From NCBI RefSeq assembly GCF_030705305.1, contig NZ_JAUZEE010000005.1, positions 248,001 to 312,000 of the forward strand: a DNA stretch of 64,000 nt, in the 5' to 3' direction. Below the pieces are notes generated by a model. That model searched no databases and had not been told where the DNA came from. It saw nothing but the letters and a program-made list of their open reading frames with translations. Shown here one piece after another: positions 9,574-18,938 of the stretch (position 1 is the stretch's first letter; every line of letters starts with the position of its first letter). The DNA comes from Leptothrix discophora (lineage in GTDB: Bacteria > Pseudomonadota > Gammaproteobacteria > Burkholderiales > Burkholderiaceae_C). The position numbers were made by a program, and so were the translations under genes.

Positions 9574-10515
9574 TCAGGCTCCCTTCGATTCTTCAGGCCA
9601 GTACAAACGCATCGGGTTGTCGACGAGGAGCTTCTTCTGCAACTCGGCGGTCGTCGCGATGTGCGGGATGAAGTCGACCAGCAGGCCGTCGTCGGGCATG
9701 TGGTCCTTGAGGTTGGGATGCGGCCAGTCGGTGCCCCACAGCACGCGGTCGGGGAACTCCTCGACCACGCGGCGCGCGAACGGGATCACGTCGACATAGG
9801 CATGGCGCTCGCCGTCCAGCGCCTTCGGGCCGGTGACCGACAGGCGCTCCGGGCAGCTGACCTTGCTCCAGACGTTCGGGTGCTGGCGCATGAACTTCAG
9901 GAACAGCTCGAACTCGGGGCCGTCGACCGGCTTGGACACGTCCGGGCGGCCCATGTGGTCGACCACCACGGTGGTGGGCAGCGCTGTGAAGAAGTCCCAC
10001 AGCTCGGGCAGGTCGACCGCCTCGAAGTAGATGACCACGTGCCAGCCCCACTTGGAGATGCGCGCGGCGATCTCCATCAGCTCGTCCTTGGGCGTGAAGT
10101 CGACCAGGCGCTTGACGAAGTTGAAGCGCACGCCGCGCACGCCGGCATCGTGCATGGCCTGGATCTCGGCATCGCTGACGCTGCGCTTGACCGTGGCCAC
10201 GCCACGCGCCTTGCCGCCGCTGTGCACCAGCGCGTCGACCATCGCGCGGTTGTCCGCGCCATGGCAGGTCGCCTGCACCACCACGTTGCGGGCGAAGCCG
10301 AGGTGGTCGCGCAGCGCATAGAGCTGCTGCTTGCTGGCGTCGCAGGGCGTGTACTTGCGCTCGGGTGCGTAGGGGAACTCGGCGCCGGGGCCGAAGACGT
10401 GGCAATGCGCGTCGACCGCGCCGGCCGGCAGCTGGAAGGCGGGCTGGCTCGGGCCGGTGTACCAGTCCATCCAGCCGGCAGTCTTGGTGAAGTCGCCCGT
10501 GACGGGTTTGCTCAT
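9574..10515 (-). CDS. pmdD: 2-pyrone-4,6-dicarboxylate hydrolase (PDC lactonase)
   Basis: A 313-residue amidohydrolase-superfamily lactonase (LigI/PmdD). It hydrolyses the pyrone PDC to 4-oxalomesaconate. Visible features are the strand-1 DAHCHVFGPG motif, VVVQATCHGADN, VVVDHMGRPD and LWGTDWPHPN near the C-terminus, all typical of this cog3618-type family. The open frame continues upstream of 10515, but the ATG at 10515 follows an AAGGAG ribosome binding site (10523-10528) and gives the family length, so the longer version was rejected. It lies between the DUF1932 dehydrogenase and pmdA. Confidence 0.93.
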   Translation of the reverse strand: MSKPVTGDFTKTAGWMDWYTGPSQPAFQLPAGAVDAHCHVFGPGAEFPYAPERKYTPCDASKQQLYALRDHLGFARNVVVQATCHGADNRAMVDALVHSGGKARGVATVKRSVSDAEIQAMHDAGVRGVRFNFVKRLVDFTPKDELMEIAARISKWGWHVVIYFEAVDLPELWDFFTALPTTVVVDHMGRPDVSKPVDGPEFELFLKFMRQHPNVWSKVSCPERLSVTGPKALDGERHAYVDVIPFARRVVEEFPDRVLWGTDWPHPNLKDHMPDDGLLVDFIPHIATTAELQKKLLVDNPMRLYWPEESKGA

Positions 10516-10520
10516 GGTGG

Positions 10521-11471
10521 TCACTCCTTGTGGGGTTGGACGAAGGCGAGGATGCGATCGGCCTCGGTGCGCCAGTCGGCGCTGCGGGCGAAGGCGGGCG
10601 TGCCCTTGTGGCCGAACAGGCCGTTGTCGGCCAGGTCGGCGACCCAGGCCTGGCGCTCGGCGGTGCCGCTGGCCGACCACGGCGTCAGGCCGGCCTCGCG
10701 CACGGTCTCGGCGACCTCGCGCACTTCCTCGCTGCGACGGCGGCCGTGCTCGATGACGCGCTGGAAGAAGTAGCTCGCCTGCTTCTCCCAGTCGATGCCG
10801 GGAAAGGTCTCCTGCAGCGAGGCGATCACCGCGTCCTCGACGCCGTGGAAGCGCGCGGCGGTGAAGCTCTCGATGACCATGGCCTCCAGGCCCTTGATCA
10901 TCACGCTGCGGCACATCTTGGTGGCCGAGGCGACGCCCAGCACCGGGCTCGACACCTTGGGCGCGAAGCCCAGCGCGGCCAGCACCGGCTGCAGCGCCTC
11001 GGCCGAGCCGCCGCCCAGCAGCAGCGGCACGCGGATGCGGTAGGGCGGGATGCTGGTCATCACCGCGCCCTCGACGTAGCGGCCGCCGGCCGCGTCGATC
11101 AGCGCGGCGGCGCGCTGCTTGGCACCGGGCGAGGCGGAGTTGAAGTCCAGGAAGAAGCTGCCGTCGCGCACGCCCGGCACGCAGGCCTTCGCGACCGGCA
11201 CGGCCTGGCTGGCGGTCACCGCGCTGAGGATCAGGTCGGCACCGGCGGCCAGCGCCGTATGGCTGTCGGACAGGCTCACGCCGTGAGCCTGTGCATGCGC
11301 GACCAGAGGGCCGCGCGTGGCCGCATCGGCCAGCTTGAGGTCATGGGCACTGACCGCGACGCCCTGCGCGCGCAGGTCCTCGGCCAGGATGCGGCCGACC
11401 TCGCCGTAGCCGACGATGCCGACCTGCCAGGCCAGCGGGGTGCGGCCGTCGGAGATGCCCGTGCTTGGCAT
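10521..11471 (-). CDS. NAD(P)-binding oxidoreductase with DUF1932 domain (6-phosphogluconate dehydrogenase-like)
   Basis: 316 residues. It has an N-terminal Rossmann domain (VGIVGYGEVGRILAEDL), the FLDFNSASPG segment of the 3-hydroxyisobutyrate/6-phosphogluconate dehydrogenase superfamily, and a helical DUF1932 C-terminal domain (KMCRSVMIKGLEAM). Such proteins occur in several aromatic-acid catabolic clusters but have no agreed reaction in the protocatechuate pathway, whose canonical steps are all covered by other genes here. It may act on a side substrate or reduce a toxic intermediate. I use the ATG at 11471, 7 bp after the upstream stop; a longer upstream reading overlaps the Bug gene and is unlikely. 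It ends 5 bp before the start of pmdD. Confidence 0.8.
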   Translation of the reverse strand: MPSTGISDGRTPLAWQVGIVGYGEVGRILAEDLRAQGVAVSAHDLKLADAATRGPLVAHAQAHGVSLSDSHTALAAGADLILSAVTASQAVPVAKACVPGVRDGSFFLDFNSASPGAKQRAAALIDAAGGRYVEGAVMTSIPPYRIRVPLLLGGGSAEALQPVLAALGFAPKVSSPVLGVASATKMCRSVMIKGLEAMVIESFTAARFHGVEDAVIASLQETFPGIDWEKQASYFFQRVIEHGRRRSEEVREVAETVREAGLTPWSASGTAERQAWVADLADNGLFGHKGTPAFARSADWRTEADRILAFVQPHKE

Positions 11472-11478
11472 GTCGGTC

Positions 11479-12486
11479 TCAGTCCAGGGAGGCCTTGGCG
11501 CGCTGGACCACGCCGGCCCACTTGCCCGATTCGCCGCTGATGAAGGCATTGAACGCGTCGCGCGTGACGGGGAACTGCTCGTAGCCGAAGGTCGCGTAGC
11601 GCTGCGCGATGTCCGGTTCGGCCAGCGCGTCCTGGATGTCCTTCTGGATCTTGTCGGCAACCGCCTTGGGCAGGCCGCGGGGCGCGGCGATCGCCGTCCA
11701 GCCGGTCACCTCGTAGCCGGCCGGGCCGCCCGATTCGGCTACCGTGGGCACGTCCGGGAAGGCCGGATGGCGCTTGGGCGCGGTCACCGCGATGAACCTG
11801 ATCTTGCCGGTGCGCTGCAGCGGGCCGGCCGTCGCCAGCGAGCCCAGCGACCAGTTCAGTTCGCCGTTGGCCACGCCGGTGTAGAGCATCGACGTTTCCT
11901 TGTAGATGATGTGCTGCATCTCGGTGCCCGTCATCGACTCCAGCAGCGCCGACCCCAGGTGCACCGGGTTGCCCACGCTCCAGGAGCCGTAGTTCAGCTT
12001 GCCGGGATGGGCCTTGGCATCGGCCACGATGTCGCCGACCGTGCGGTACGGGCTGTTGGCGGCCACGCCGACGAAGAAGTAGGTGCGGAACAGCGGCGCG
12101 ATGACGTCGAAGTCCTTGACCGGGTCGTAGGGCAGCTTCTTGAACAGGTGGGGATAGGCGACCAGGTGGACGTTGTCGATCTGGATCAGGTCATGGCCAT
12201 CGGTGGCGCCGCGCTTGAAGGTGTCGATCGCGATGAAGCCGTTGCCGCCGGGCTTGTTCTCGACCACGACCGGCTTGCCCCACTTCTTCTGCAGCTTCTC
12301 GGCCAGCACGCGCAGCACGGCCTCCGGACCGGCACCGGCCGGGAAGGGCGTCAGGATGCGCACGGGCTTGCTCGGGAAGTCCTCGGCCTGCGCGGGCAGA
12401 CCGGCCAGCAGGGCGGCGCTGGCCAGCATGGCCAGGCCGACGTGGCGCAGGGTGCGCCGACGGGCGCTCGGGTGTCGCGTGTTCAT
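11479..12486 (-). CDS. Bug/TctC-family periplasmic solute-binding protein
   Basis: 335 residues with a cleavable signal peptide (Arg-rich N-region, AMLASAALLAGLPAQA-ED). Then come the family signatures FPSKPVRILTPFPAGAGPEA, VVVENKPGGNG and VPTVAESG. Bug proteins bind carboxylates for tripartite tricarboxylate transporters (TctABC). No tctA or tctB membrane partner is present in this operon, so it is an orphan binding protein that would have to work with a transporter elsewhere or act as a sensor. Position between pmdF and the DUF1932 gene suggests an aromatic or tricarboxylic acid ligand, which is inference. Confidence 0.88.
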   Translation of the reverse strand: MNTRHPSARRRTLRHVGLAMLASAALLAGLPAQAEDFPSKPVRILTPFPAGAGPEAVLRVLAEKLQKKWGKPVVVENKPGGNGFIAIDTFKRGATDGHDLIQIDNVHLVAYPHLFKKLPYDPVKDFDVIAPLFRTYFFVGVAANSPYRTVGDIVADAKAHPGKLNYGSWSVGNPVHLGSALLESMTGTEMQHIIYKETSMLYTGVANGELNWSLGSLATAGPLQRTGKIRFIAVTAPKRHPAFPDVPTVAESGGPAGYEVTGWTAIAAPRGLPKAVADKIQKDIQDALAEPDIAQRYATFGYEQFPVTRDAFNAFISGESGKWAGVVQRAKASLD

Positions 12487-12523
12487 GGGGGTCTCCTTGT
12501 GGCAGGTCCGGGGCAGGCCCGTC

Positions 12524-13207
12524 TCAGTCGATGTACTTGAGGCCGGCGGCGGCCAGCGGCTCGCGCATCTTGTACATGTCCAGGCCCAGCACGCCGCTGG
12601 CCAGCTTGGCGCGCTTCTCGCCCTCGAAGCTCTCGCGCTTGATGGCGGCTTCGAGCGTCTGCGCCGCGCGGGCGGCCGGCACGCAGACGACGCCGTCGTC
12701 GTCCGCCACGATCACGTCGCCGGGGGTGACCAGCATGCCGGCGCAGACCACCGGGATGTTGACCGAGCCCAGCGTCGCCTTGATCGTGCCCTTGCTGCTG
12801 ATGGCCTTGCTCCAGACCGGGAAGCCCATCTCCTGCAGCACCTTCACGTCGCGCACGCCGGCATCGATGATCAGCGCACGCGCGCCGCGGGCCTGGAAGC
12901 TGGTCGCCAGCAGGTCGCCGAAGTAGCCGTCGCTGCACTCGGCCGTGACCGCCGCGACGACCACGTCGCCCGGCTGGATCTGCTCGGCGGCCACGTGCAT
13001 CATCCAGTTGTCGCCCGGTTGCAGCAGCACCGTGACGGCCGTGCCCGAGACCTGGCAGCCCGGGTAGATCGGGCGCATGTAGGGCTTCAGCAGGCCGACG
13101 CGGCCCATGGCCTCATGCACCGTGGCCGAGCCCAGCGCAGCCAGGCCATCGGCGGCGGCGCGGTCGGCGCGGTTGATGTGGCGGTAGACGACTCCGAGTT
13201 CGTACAT
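12524..13207 (-). CDS. pmdF: 4-carboxy-4-hydroxy-2-oxoadipate aldolase / oxaloacetate decarboxylase
   Basis: 227 residues of the RraA-like class II aldolase family (LigK/PmdF/ProA). It cleaves CHA into pyruvate and oxaloacetate with a divalent metal, and many members also decarboxylate oxaloacetate. The loop DAGVRDV carries the Arg-Asp pair typical of the active site, and [15 protein letters not shown] is the conserved C-terminal strand region. Length is normal. It is the terminal step of the protocatechuate 4,5-cleavage pathway. It lies 146 bp downstream of pmdE, a gap that contains a palindromic repeat. Confidence 0.93.
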   Translation of the reverse strand: MYELGVVYRHINRADRAAADGLAALGSATVHEAMGRVGLLKPYMRPIYPGCQVSGTAVTVLLQPGDNWMMHVAAEQIQPGDVVVAAVTAECSDGYFGDLLATSFQARGARALIIDAGVRDVKVLQEMGFPVWSKAISSKGTIKATLGSVNIPVVCAGMLVTPGDVIVADDDGVVCVPAARAAQTLEAAIKRESFEGEKRAKLASGVLGLDMYKMREPLAAAGLKYID

Positions 13208-13271
13208 GGTCTTGCTTCCTTGTCAGTGAGACTTCGATCGAAGGGCTGGCATAACGCTGGGCGTTGCCGGC

Positions 13272-13340
13272 CGAGCGCCGGGCCGCCCCAAGCCGGCCGG
13301 CGAGCCCCCTCGGGGGGCAAGGCTGGCGTACCCGCCAGCC
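13272..13340. repeat. Dispersed palindromic (REP-like) element, copy in the pmdE-pmdF gap
   Basis: Carries GCGCCGGGCCGCCCCAAG, the reverse complement of the motif at 8186-8203, followed by CCCCCTCGGGGGG. Two further short hairpin-like blocks follow up to the end of pmdE. It sits inside the operon between two co-directional genes. Confidence 0.7.
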
Positions 13341-13353
13341 TGGGGGCTCACGT

Positions 13354-14382
13354 TCACAGGCCCTTGGCCTTGAGGGCGGTATCCAGGCGAGAGAAGACGC
13401 GGCGGGCGTTGCCCTCGAACACCATGTGGCGCTCCTCGTCCGTGAGGTTCGCGGTCGCCGCGACGTAGCGCTTGGTGTCGTCGTAGTAGTGGCCGGTGGT
13501 CGGGTCGATGCCGCGCACCGCGCCGATCATTTCGCTGGCGAACAGGATGTTCTTCACCGGGATCACGTGGGTCAGCAGGTCGATGCCCGGCTGGTGGTAC
13601 ACGCAGGTGTCGAAGAAGATGTTGTTGAGCAGGTGCTCGTCCAGCAGCGGCTTCTTGAGCTCCTGGGCCAGGCCGCGGAAACGGCCCCAGTGGTAGGGCA
13701 CCGCGCCGCCGCCGTGCGGGATCAGGAACTTCAGCGTCGGGAAGTCCTTGAACAGGTCGCCGGTCAGGCACTGCATGAAGGCGGTCGTGTCGGCGTTCAG
13801 GTAGTGCGAGCCGGTGGTGTGGAAACACGCGTTGCAGCTGGTGCTCACGTGGATCATGGCCGGGATGTCGTGCTCGACCATCTTCTCGTAGATGGGATAC
13901 CACTGGCGGTCGGTCAGCGGCGGGCTGGTCCAGTGGCCGCCGGACGGATCGGGGTTCAGGTTGATCCCGACGAAGCCGTAGTCCTTGACGCAGCGCTCCA
14001 GCTCGGGGATGCAGGTGGCGGGGTCGACGCCCGGCGACTGCGGCAGCATGGCCGCGCCGATGAAGTGGTCGGGAAACAGCTCGCTGACCCGGAAGCACAG
14101 CTCGTTGCAGATCGCCGCCCAGGTCGACGAGGTCTGGAAGTCGCCGATGTGGTGGGCCATGAAGCTGGCGCGCGGGCTGAAGATGGTCAGGTCGCTGCCG
14201 CGCTGCTTCATCAGCTTGAGCTGGTTGGTCTCGATCGACTCGCGCAGCTCGTCGTCGCTGATCTTGAGCGACTTCGGGTCCGGCGTCTGGCTCGGGTCCT
14301 TGAGCGCCGCGATCTGCAGGTCGCGCCAGGCGCCGAGGGCGGCCGGTGCGGTGGTGTAGTGGCCGTGGACGTCGATGATCAT
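13354..14382 (-). CDS. pmdE: 4-oxalomesaconate hydratase
   Basis: 342 residues of the amidohydrolase superfamily (LigJ/PmdE type). It hydrates 4-oxalomesaconate to 4-carboxy-4-hydroxy-2-oxoadipate. It starts directly with the metal-binding strand MIIDVHGHY. Further motifs include VGINLNPDPSGG, HVSTSCNACFHTTGSHY with candidate metal histidines, FLIPHGGGAVPYHWGRF and FASEMIGAV. It is the first structural gene of the pmd operon; its product goes to PmdF. The order pmdE-pmdF-...-pmdD-pmdA-pmdB-pmdC matches the Comamonas testosteroni pmd operon apart from the inserted transporter and dehydrogenase genes. Confidence 0.93.
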   Translation of the reverse strand: MIIDVHGHYTTAPAALGAWRDLQIAALKDPSQTPDPKSLKISDDELRESIETNQLKLMKQRGSDLTIFSPRASFMAHHIGDFQTSSTWAAICNELCFRVSELFPDHFIGAAMLPQSPGVDPATCIPELERCVKDYGFVGINLNPDPSGGHWTSPPLTDRQWYPIYEKMVEHDIPAMIHVSTSCNACFHTTGSHYLNADTTAFMQCLTGDLFKDFPTLKFLIPHGGGAVPYHWGRFRGLAQELKKPLLDEHLLNNIFFDTCVYHQPGIDLLTHVIPVKNILFASEMIGAVRGIDPTTGHYYDDTKRYVAATANLTDEERHMVFEGNARRVFSRLDTALKAKGL

Positions 14383-14482
14383 CGGGGCTCTCCGGGTGGG
14401 GCTTGAGGCGGAACGGGTCTGTGGGCCTCCCCGGAAGCGATGCCACCCCGGTTCAGCGTGGCGCGATTGTGAGAACGCGCAG

Positions 14483-14534
14483 CCATGCCGGCAACGGGGG
14501 GTGACGGACTAGCAGCTATCGCGGAGCGGCATGG
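14483..14534. promoter_or_regulatory. Candidate control region in front of pmdE
   Basis: The 192-bp gap between the LysR gene and pmdE contains the inverted pair CCATGCCG (14483-14490) and CGGCATGG (14527-14534). This is where a LysR-type regulator would be expected to act. No clear -35/-10 pair was found, and the LysR gene is co-directional, so it may also be cotranscribed with pmdE. Confidence 0.3.
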
Positions 14535-14574
14535 ATTGGCCTGCGGCTCGCACCGGCTCCGTCCGGCGGCTCCC

Positions 14575-15504
14575 TCACCCCGGCAACGACCCCGCCGCCG
14601 CGTTCTGCGGCAGGCGGGTGACCAGCTCGCGCAGGACCTGGCAGCTCTGGCGGACCAGGGCGTTGGGACGCTTGTGGGCCGGGGTGGCCAGGCAGAGCAC
14701 GCTGCTCAGGGCCGGACCGGTCAGGGGGCGCACCACCAGCCGGTCGGCCTGGCCGCTGGCCTGCACGGCGCTGGCGGTCAGGACCGCGTGGCCATAGCCG
14801 GCGGCGACCAGGTCGATGATGGCGGCGATGCTGGAGACCTCCCAGGCGATGTCCAGCTGCAGGCCGACCAGCGTCGCCTGGCTGTCGAGCAGGCGGCGGA
14901 TGACGTGCTGGCGTTCGGGCAGCACCAGCGCGTAGCCGGCCAGCTCGCGCAGCGGCAGCGGGGCACGGCTGGCGTCGGCCGGGTCGGGCGTGGCGGGGCT
15001 GACCAGGCAGAGCGTTTCCTGCAGCAGCGGCGAGATCTGCAGGGCCGGCTGGGCCTCCGGGTTGTAGAGCAGGCCGAGGTCGACCCGGCCGGTGGCGATC
15101 CATTCGCTGACGTGGGCGGACATGCCCTCGACGATGGCCAGGCGGGCCTGCGGCAGGCGGCGCTGGAAGGCGTCGATCAGCGGCAGCGTGAGCTGGCGGC
15201 CGATGGTCGGCGGCAGGCCGATGTTGACGCGGCCGACCGGGGCGTCGCGGCTGGTGCCCATGTCTTCCTGGGCCTGCGCGACCTGCTGGAGGATCTGCAC
15301 GCAATGGTCGAACCAGCGCCGGCCGGCCTCGGTCATCTCGACGCCGCGGCCGTTGCGCGTCAGCAGGGTCTCGCGCAGCTCGGTCTCGAGCGTGCGGACC
15401 TGCCGGCTCAGCGCCGGCTGGGCAATGTCCAGCACGACGGCGGCCTTGCTGAAGCTGCCCAGTTCGGCGACCTGGACGAAGTATTCGAGCTGCTTGAGGT
15501 TCAT
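14575..15504 (-). CDS. LysR-family transcriptional regulator, probable pmd activator
   Basis: 309 residues. The N-terminal winged helix has MNLKQLEYFVQVAELGSFSK and IAQPALSRQVRTLE, the classic LysR helix-turn-helix. The effector-binding domain follows (GRVNIGLPPTIGR, RVDLGLLYNP). The frame is open upstream to 15765, but the ATG at 15504 gives the canonical LysR N-terminus and is used. It lies immediately upstream of and in the same direction as the pmd operon, the position expected for the local regulator. An aromatic acid or pathway intermediate as effector is inference. Confidence 0.88.
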   Translation of the reverse strand: MNLKQLEYFVQVAELGSFSKAAVVLDIAQPALSRQVRTLETELRETLLTRNGRGVEMTEAGRRWFDHCVQILQQVAQAQEDMGTSRDAPVGRVNIGLPPTIGRQLTLPLIDAFQRRLPQARLAIVEGMSAHVSEWIATGRVDLGLLYNPEAQPALQISPLLQETLCLVSPATPDPADASRAPLPLRELAGYALVLPERQHVIRRLLDSQATLVGLQLDIAWEVSSIAAIIDLVAAGYGHAVLTASAVQASGQADRLVVRPLTGPALSSVLCLATPAHKRPNALVRQSCQVLRELVTRLPQNAAAGSLPG

Positions 15505-15667
15505 CGCGGTGCGGCAGGGGTGGCCGTGCCAGTGTCGCCCAGCGGACCGGCGTCGCCGCGTGCGGGCATACCCCGGCGGGTGAGTCTGCCGCTTGGCGGC
15601 GGACATCGGCCCGGCCCGGAGGGCATGACATGATCCGCGCCCGTGCCATGAAGATCGGAGACCTCGC

Positions 15668-16882
15668 GTGCGTCGATACAAGGGCTGGCTGATCGCCGGC
15701 GTGCTGCTGGCCGTGGCGATCGGTGGCGGAACCTGGTGGTGGCGCCTGTCGCCGCTGGAGGTCACGACCGCCCGGGTCGGCCGCGGGCCGGCGGTCGAGG
15801 CGGTCTATGCGACCGGGCTGGTCGAGCCGACCGTGCAGATGCCGGTGGCGCCGCGCACCGGCGGGCGACTGGTGCAGTGGCTGGTCGAGGAGGGCGCGCA
15901 GGTGCGGCGTGGCCAGGTGCTGGCCCGGCTGCAGGCCACCGAGCTGGACCAGACCGTGCAGGAGCTGGGCGCACGCGAGAAGCTCGCCCGCATCCAGCTG
16001 GACCGCACGCAGGCGCTGGTCAGCGAGCAGTTCCTGTCGCGCGCCGAGCTGGACCGGGTCCAGGCCGAGGTCAGCGCCGCCGAAGCCGCGACCCGGCGCG
16101 CCCAGGCCCAGCGCGACGACATGGAATTGCGCGCCCCCGCCGACGGCACGGTGCTGCGGCGCGACGGCGAGCCCGGCCAGGTCATCGCCGCGGGCCAGAC
16201 GCTCTACACGCTGGCCTGCTGCGCGCCGCTGCGCGTGACGGCCGAGGTCGACGAGGAAGACATCGTGCGGGTGCGCCGCGGCCAGCGGGTGCTGCTGCGC
16301 AGCGAGGCCCTGCCCGGCCGCGTCTTCGAGGCCGAGGTGGCCGACATCACGCCCAAGGGCGACCCGGTGGCCCGCAGCTGGCGCGTGCGCATCCGCCCGC
16401 GCGAGGCGGCGGTGCTCGAAGCCGCCGGTGCCCGCGCGGGCATGACCATGGACGCCAACATCGTCATCGCCCGCCGCGACGACGTGCTGCTGATGCCCAG
16501 CCGCGCGCTGACGGTGCCGGGGCTGGCGCCGGAGAAGGGCGCGTCGAACGCGTCGAACGCGGTGGCGACCGGTGCGATCGAGCCGGCGTCGGCTGCGTCG
16601 ACGTCTGCATCTGCATCTGCGGCTTCGGCGCCGCCGCCCGTCACGCCCAGCCGCAAGCTGCAGGTCTGGGTGGTCGATGCGCGCGGCGCACTGCGGCGCC
16701 AGCCGGTCACGCTGGGCGTGGCCGGTGGCGAGCGCAGCGAGGTGCTGGCCGGGCTGGCCGAGGGCGACACGCTGGTGGTTGGCGCGGTCGAGCAGGGCGC
16801 CGGCCTGCGTGAGGGCCGTCAGGTCCGCGCCCAGCCGGCCGCTGTGTCGCCGGTTGTGGTGCCGGCGGCGGCGCCGCGCTGA
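15668..16882 (+). CDS. HlyD/MacA-type periplasmic adaptor subunit of an ABC exporter
   Basis: 404 residues. A single N-terminal membrane anchor (WLIAGVLLAVAIGGG) is followed by the barrel-sandwich hybrid: GGRLVQWLVEEGAQVRRGQV and the returning LRAPADGTVLRRDGEPGQV. A coiled-coil hairpin lies between (~95-155). The beta-barrel region (LRVTAEVDEEDIVRV) comes next. A low-complexity Ala/Ser segment (~298-322) interrupts the C-terminal part. The start is GTG at 15668. It is followed 19 bp later by the FtsX permease and then the ATPase, forming a MacAB-like tripartite system; the outer membrane partner is not encoded here. Substrate unknown. Confidence 0.88.
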   Translation: MRRYKGWLIAGVLLAVAIGGGTWWWRLSPLEVTTARVGRGPAVEAVYATGLVEPTVQMPVAPRTGGRLVQWLVEEGAQVRRGQVLARLQATELDQTVQELGAREKLARIQLDRTQALVSEQFLSRAELDRVQAEVSAAEAATRRAQAQRDDMELRAPADGTVLRRDGEPGQVIAAGQTLYTLACCAPLRVTAEVDEEDIVRVRRGQRVLLRSEALPGRVFEAEVADITPKGDPVARSWRVRIRPREAAVLEAAGARAGMTMDANIVIARRDDVLLMPSRALTVPGLAPEKGASNASNAVATGAIEPASAASTSASASAASAPPPVTPSRKLQVWVVDARGALRRQPVTLGVAGGERSEVLAGLAEGDTLVVGAVEQGAGLREGRQVRAQPAAVSPVVVPAAAPR

Positions 16883-16901
16883 ACCGGCGGTCCCGCACGA
16901 C

Positions 16902-18146
16902 ATGGCGATCGCCCTCGACATCGCGCTGGCGCACCTGACCAGCCGCCGCCGCCAGACCCTGGTCTCGCTGACCGGCGTGGTGCTGGGCGTGGCCTTCTTC
17001 CTCGCGGTGTCCTCGCTGATGCGGGGCTCGGAGGCCGACTTCCTCAGCCGCCTGGTCGATAACAGCCCGCACATCACCGTCTACGACGAGTTCCGCAGCG
17101 CGCCGGTGCAGCCGGCCGAGCTGGCCTTTCCGGATGCGGCGGTGTCCATCGCGCACGTCAAGCCGCAGCGCGAGACGCGCGGCATCCGCGGCTGGCGCGA
17201 GCGGCTGGCGCAGGTGGAGTCGCTGCCCGGCGTGCGGGTCGCGCCGGTGCTGTCGGGCTCGGCGGTGCTGACCTTTGCCGGGCGGCAGCAGGGTGTGTCG
17301 CTCAGCGGCGTGGTGCCCACGCGCATGAAGGACGTCAGCACGATCGAGCAGAAGATGCGGGTCGGCTCGCTCGATGCGCTGTCGGCCGACTCGAACGGCG
17401 TGATCGTCGGCCAGGGCCTGATCGACAAGTTCGGCCTGCGCCTGGGCAGCGCCATCAGCGTGGCCGGGGCCGACGGCCAGGCCCGCACGCTGCGCGTGGT
17501 CGGCATCTTCCGCACCGGCAACGCCGGCTACGACGAGGGCCAGGCCTTCGTGCTGCTCAAGCGCGCGCAGAGCCTGCTGGGGCGCGAGAACCGGGTCAAC
17601 CGCTTCGTGATCCAGCTCGACGACGCCTACCGGGCGCGCGACGTGGCGCTCGCGATCGAGGCGGCCACCGGCTACAAGAGCGTCTCGTGGATCGAGGCGT
17701 CCGAGGACTTCCTGAGCCTGCTGCTGGTGCGCAACATCATCATGTACAGCGTGGTCGCCGCCATCCTGGTGGTGGCGTCCTTCGGCATCTACAACACCAT
17801 CTCGACCATCGTGATGGAGAAGACCCGCGACATCGCGATCATGAAGTCGATGGGCTTCCACGCCCGCGACATCCGCCACATCTTCCTGCTCGAAGGCGTC
17901 ATCGTCGGCCTGCTGGGCAGTGCCGCCGGCGTGCTGCTGGGCGTGGGGCTGATGCGGCTGCTGGGCATCGTCGAGATCAAGCCGCCGGGCGTGCAGGAAA
18001 CGGTGCGCCTGCCGCTGTGGTGGGGTGCCGACCAGTTCATGCTGGCAGCGGCCTTCGCGCTGGTGTCCTGCGTGGCGGCGTCCTACTTGCCGGCGCGCCG
18101 GGCCGGCCGGGTCCATCCGGTCGACATCCTTCGGGGGGCGGCATGA
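16902..18146 (+). CDS. FtsX/MacB-type ABC exporter permease
   Basis: 414 residues. The first membrane helix (~20-40, VSLTGVVLGVAFFLAVSSL) is followed by a large periplasmic domain (MacB_PCD type). Three C-terminal helices of the FtsX domain follow: IIMYSVVAAILVVASFGIYN, LLEGVIVGLLGSAAG and FMLAAAFALVSCVAAS. The cytoplasmic loop EKTRDIAIMKSMGF contacts the ATPase. The ATG at 16902 was chosen because the longer open frame overlaps the adaptor gene. The stop overlaps the ATPase start (ATGA), so translation is coupled. Confidence 0.9.
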   Translation: MAIALDIALAHLTSRRRQTLVSLTGVVLGVAFFLAVSSLMRGSEADFLSRLVDNSPHITVYDEFRSAPVQPAELAFPDAAVSIAHVKPQRETRGIRGWRERLAQVESLPGVRVAPVLSGSAVLTFAGRQQGVSLSGVVPTRMKDVSTIEQKMRVGSLDALSADSNGVIVGQGLIDKFGLRLGSAISVAGADGQARTLRVVGIFRTGNAGYDEGQAFVLLKRAQSLLGRENRVNRFVIQLDDAYRARDVALAIEAATGYKSVSWIEASEDFLSLLLVRNIIMYSVVAAILVVASFGIYNTISTIVMEKTRDIAIMKSMGFHARDIRHIFLLEGVIVGLLGSAAGVLLGVGLMRLLGIVEIKPPGVQETVRLPLWWGADQFMLAAAFALVSCVAASYLPARRAGRVHPVDILRGAA

Positions 18147-18922
18147 TCGAGCCGAGCTTCGGGCCGGAAGCCGGCGGCGGCGCGGCGGTCGCCGTGCCGG
18201 TCGATCCGGTTGGTGATCCGGTCGGCGATCCGGCCACCGCCGCCATCGCCGCGCAAGGGCTGCGCAAGCGGCTCGACGGCGAGGTGCCGGTCACGCTGAT
18301 CGACGGCGTGGACCTGCGCATCGAGCGCGGCGAGTTCGTCTGCATCATGGGCCCGTCGGGCTCGGGCAAGTCCTCGCTGCTCTACCTGCTGGGCCTGCTG
18401 GACGTGCCCACCGAAGGCCGCATCTGGATCGCCGGCCAGCGCACCGATGCGTTCGACGAGGACGCCATCACCGACCTGCGGCTGGCGCGGCTGGGCTTCG
18501 TCTTCCAGTTCCACTTCCTGCTGGCCGAGTTCAGCGCGCTGGACAACGTGCTGCTGCCGATCCGCAAGCTCGGCCGTCTGCGCGACGAAGCCGCGATCGA
18601 GCGCGGCCTGGCGCTGCTGGAACGCTTTGACCTGAAGGCGCATGCCCACAAGCATCCGAGCCAGCTCTCGGGCGGCCAGCGCCAGCGCGTGGCGATCGCC
18701 CGGGCGCTGGCCAACGACCCGCCGGTCATCCTGGCCGACGAGCCGACCGGCAACCTCGACTCGGCCTCCAGCGCCAACGTGCGCGACCTGCTGCGCGAGC
18801 TGACGCGCGAGATGGGCAAGACGGTGGTGGCGGTGACGCACGAGAGCCGCTTCGCGTCGGTGGCCGACCGCCGCATCGGCATCGTCGACGGCCGCATCGA
18901 CCTGGACTGGCGTCCCGCCTGA
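18143..18922 (+). CDS. ABC transporter ATP-binding protein (MacB/LolD type)
   Basis: 259 residues with all ABC ATPase motifs: Walker [11 protein letters not shown]-loop VFQFHFLL, signature [15 protein letters not shown], Walker [13 protein letters not shown] and H-loop VTHE. An Ala/Val/Asp-rich N-terminal extension of ~40 residues with GDP repeats (VGDPVGDPA) precedes the conserved domain and looks unstructured. It overlaps the permease gene by 4 bp. It powers the exporter formed with the two preceding genes. Confidence 0.93.
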   Translation: MIEPSFGPEAGGGAAVAVPVDPVGDPVGDPATAAIAAQGLRKRLDGEVPVTLIDGVDLRIERGEFVCIMGPSGSGKSSLLYLLGLLDVPTEGRIWIAGQRTDAFDEDAITDLRLARLGFVFQFHFLLAEFSALDNVLLPIRKLGRLRDEAAIERGLALLERFDLKAHAHKHPSQLSGGQRQRVAIARALANDPPVILADEPTGNLDSASSANVRDLLRELTREMGKTVVAVTHESRFASVADRRIGIVDGRIDLDWRPA

Positions 18923-18938
18923 TCGGGCGGCGTGCGGC

